Assembly (NCBI GenBank): GCA_937868035.1
Contig: CALMLK010000078.1
Location: forward strand, 1-6,755
Length of the DNA: 6,755 bases
Source: an uncultured Alphaproteobacteria bacterium
GTDB lineage: Bacteria; Pseudomonadota; Alphaproteobacteria; Rhizobiales; Aestuariivirgaceae
Direction of reading: 5' to 3'
The stretch's first letter is position 1. Every line of letters begins with the position of its first letter. The position numbers and the translations under genes are program-made. Positions 6,277 through 6,755 of the stretch are shown in pieces. A model generated the notes under the pieces. That model searched no databases. It was not told the origin of the DNA and was given only the letters and a program-made list of their open reading frames with translations.

Positions 6277-6304
6277 ACGGGGTTGCACATACGGGGTTGC
6301 ACAT
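6277..6304 (+). repeat. Perfect 14-bp tandem duplication at the DUF5330 gene start
   Basis: ACGGGGTTGCACAT occurs twice head to tail (6277-6290 and 6291-6304) with no mismatch. The second copy carries the GGGG ribosome-site candidate and the first two bases of the ATG at 6303. In the first copy the equivalent triplet is ATA, so it cannot start translation with ATG. The repeat is likely a slippage duplication of the ribosome binding region. Confidence 0.85.
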
Positions 6305-6734
6305 GGGGATTTTGAGAAACGCGATTATCCTGGGGGCCGTGGCGGTTGCCATGCCCAATCCGCCCGCCTCGGAGCAGCAGCCGGGCGTTGTCCCGCCGAC
6401 AGCGAGCAGCTTTGCCTACCTGGCGGCAGCGGCAGATGCCTTTGCCGATGTGCGCGCCTTCTGCGAACGCCGCCCTGGCGTGTGCCAGACCGCCGGACAC
6501 CTCGCCGTCACCATGGAGGCGAAAGCCAAGTACAGCGCCAAGCTGCTCTATGAATGGGCCAATGACGCAGGCGATGCGACACTGCATCAGGCGGGCCTGC
6601 CGCCGGACCTGGCCAATGCCGATCCGATCGCCACCGGTTCCACCGCCGAAAAGCTGGCACTCGCGCCGCAGTCGACGCTGAAGCTCGAAGACCTCATCCC
6701 CGCGTGGAAAGCGCCCAAGCCCCGGAAGGGTTGA
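6303..6734 (+). CDS. DUF5330 domain-containing protein, 3' end defined by adapter sequence
   Basis: 143 residues as read, function unknown. The N-terminus (about 4-17, LRNAIILGAVAVAM) is a short hydrophobic segment, either a weak signal or an anchor. The core AFADVRAFCERRPGVCQTAGHL (about 46-67) has two cysteines (54 and 61), followed by EAKAKYSAKLLYEWAND (72-88); this is the DUF5330 pattern known from Hyphomicrobiales. A C-terminal motif TLKLEDLIPAW (125-135) completes it. ATG at 6303 is preferred, with GGGG six bases upstream; an in-frame GTG at 6273 would add ten residues that cross the tandem repeat. The last base of the apparent TGA stop (6734) is the first base of an Illumina adapter, so the true C-terminus is not proven. 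It probably lies near, because the family motif is complete. Confidence 0.75.
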   Translation: MGILRNAIILGAVAVAMPNPPASEQQPGVVPPTASSFAYLAAAADAFADVRAFCERRPGVCQTAGHLAVTMEAKAKYSAKLLYEWANDAGDATLHQAGLPPDLANADPIATGSTAEKLALAPQSTLKLEDLIPAWKAPKPRKG

Positions 6735-6755
6735 GATCGGAAGAGCACACGTCTG
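6734..6755 (+). other. Illumina TruSeq adapter contamination at the contig end
   Basis: The final 22 bases begin AGATCGGAAGAG and continue with CACACGTCTG. That is the start of the standard Illumina TruSeq read-1 adapter, with no mismatch as I remember it. A chance match of this length exactly at the end of a contig is not credible. These bases are not genomic, and true sequence ends at 6733. Confidence 0.97.

Overview
This window most likely comes from an alphaproteobacterium of the Hyphomicrobiales (Rhizobiales) type. The reasons are the high GC content and the families present: a class A penicillin-binding protein (PBP) of the kind I associate with rhizobia, separate short DUF1214 and DUF1254 genes, DUF1491, a membrane-anchored peptidoglycan-binding protein and DUF5330. 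The family assignments are made by eye from translated sequence; no search was run. There are no RNA genes, insertion sequences, CRISPR arrays or phage genes. The last 22 bases are Illumina library adapter, so this is the raw end of a draft contig.

Layout. Positions 1-867 (minus strand) hold the first 289 codons of an ammonium transporter gene, amt, cut by the left edge. Its upstream region has a consensus sigma-54 (RpoN) promoter on the minus strand at 914-930, several dyads, and a leader hairpin next to the start codon. A 344-base divergent intergenic region separates it from a plus-strand run: a bifunctional class A PBP (about 1212-3509), a DUF1214 protein (3554-4090) and a DUF1254 protein (4092-4655). 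The last two are one base apart.

Convergent to this run are three minus-strand genes: a protein with two peptidoglycan-binding domains (6064-5291), a DUF1491 protein overlapping it by 4 bases (5294-4953), and a 66-residue unidentified protein (4868-4668). A DUF5330 gene (from 6303, plus strand) diverges from this group and runs into the adapter.

How they may work together. The PBP polymerises and crosslinks peptidoglycan, and the two-domain protein probably binds it from the inner membrane. The DUF1214 and DUF1254 products are predicted to be membrane-anchored with their domains in the periplasm, so the centre of the window looks like a cell-envelope neighbourhood. Amt is a separate nitrogen-scavenging function, probably induced by NtrC and RpoN under nitrogen limitation. 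The most notable points are a Glu at the first position of the Amt 'twin-histidine' pair, the sigma-54 promoter with its leader hairpin, the split and order-reversed DUF1214/DUF1254 pair behind a PBP, and the adapter supplying the last base of the DUF5330 stop codon. I see no clearly undescribed system here; this is mostly conserved chromosomal sequence.
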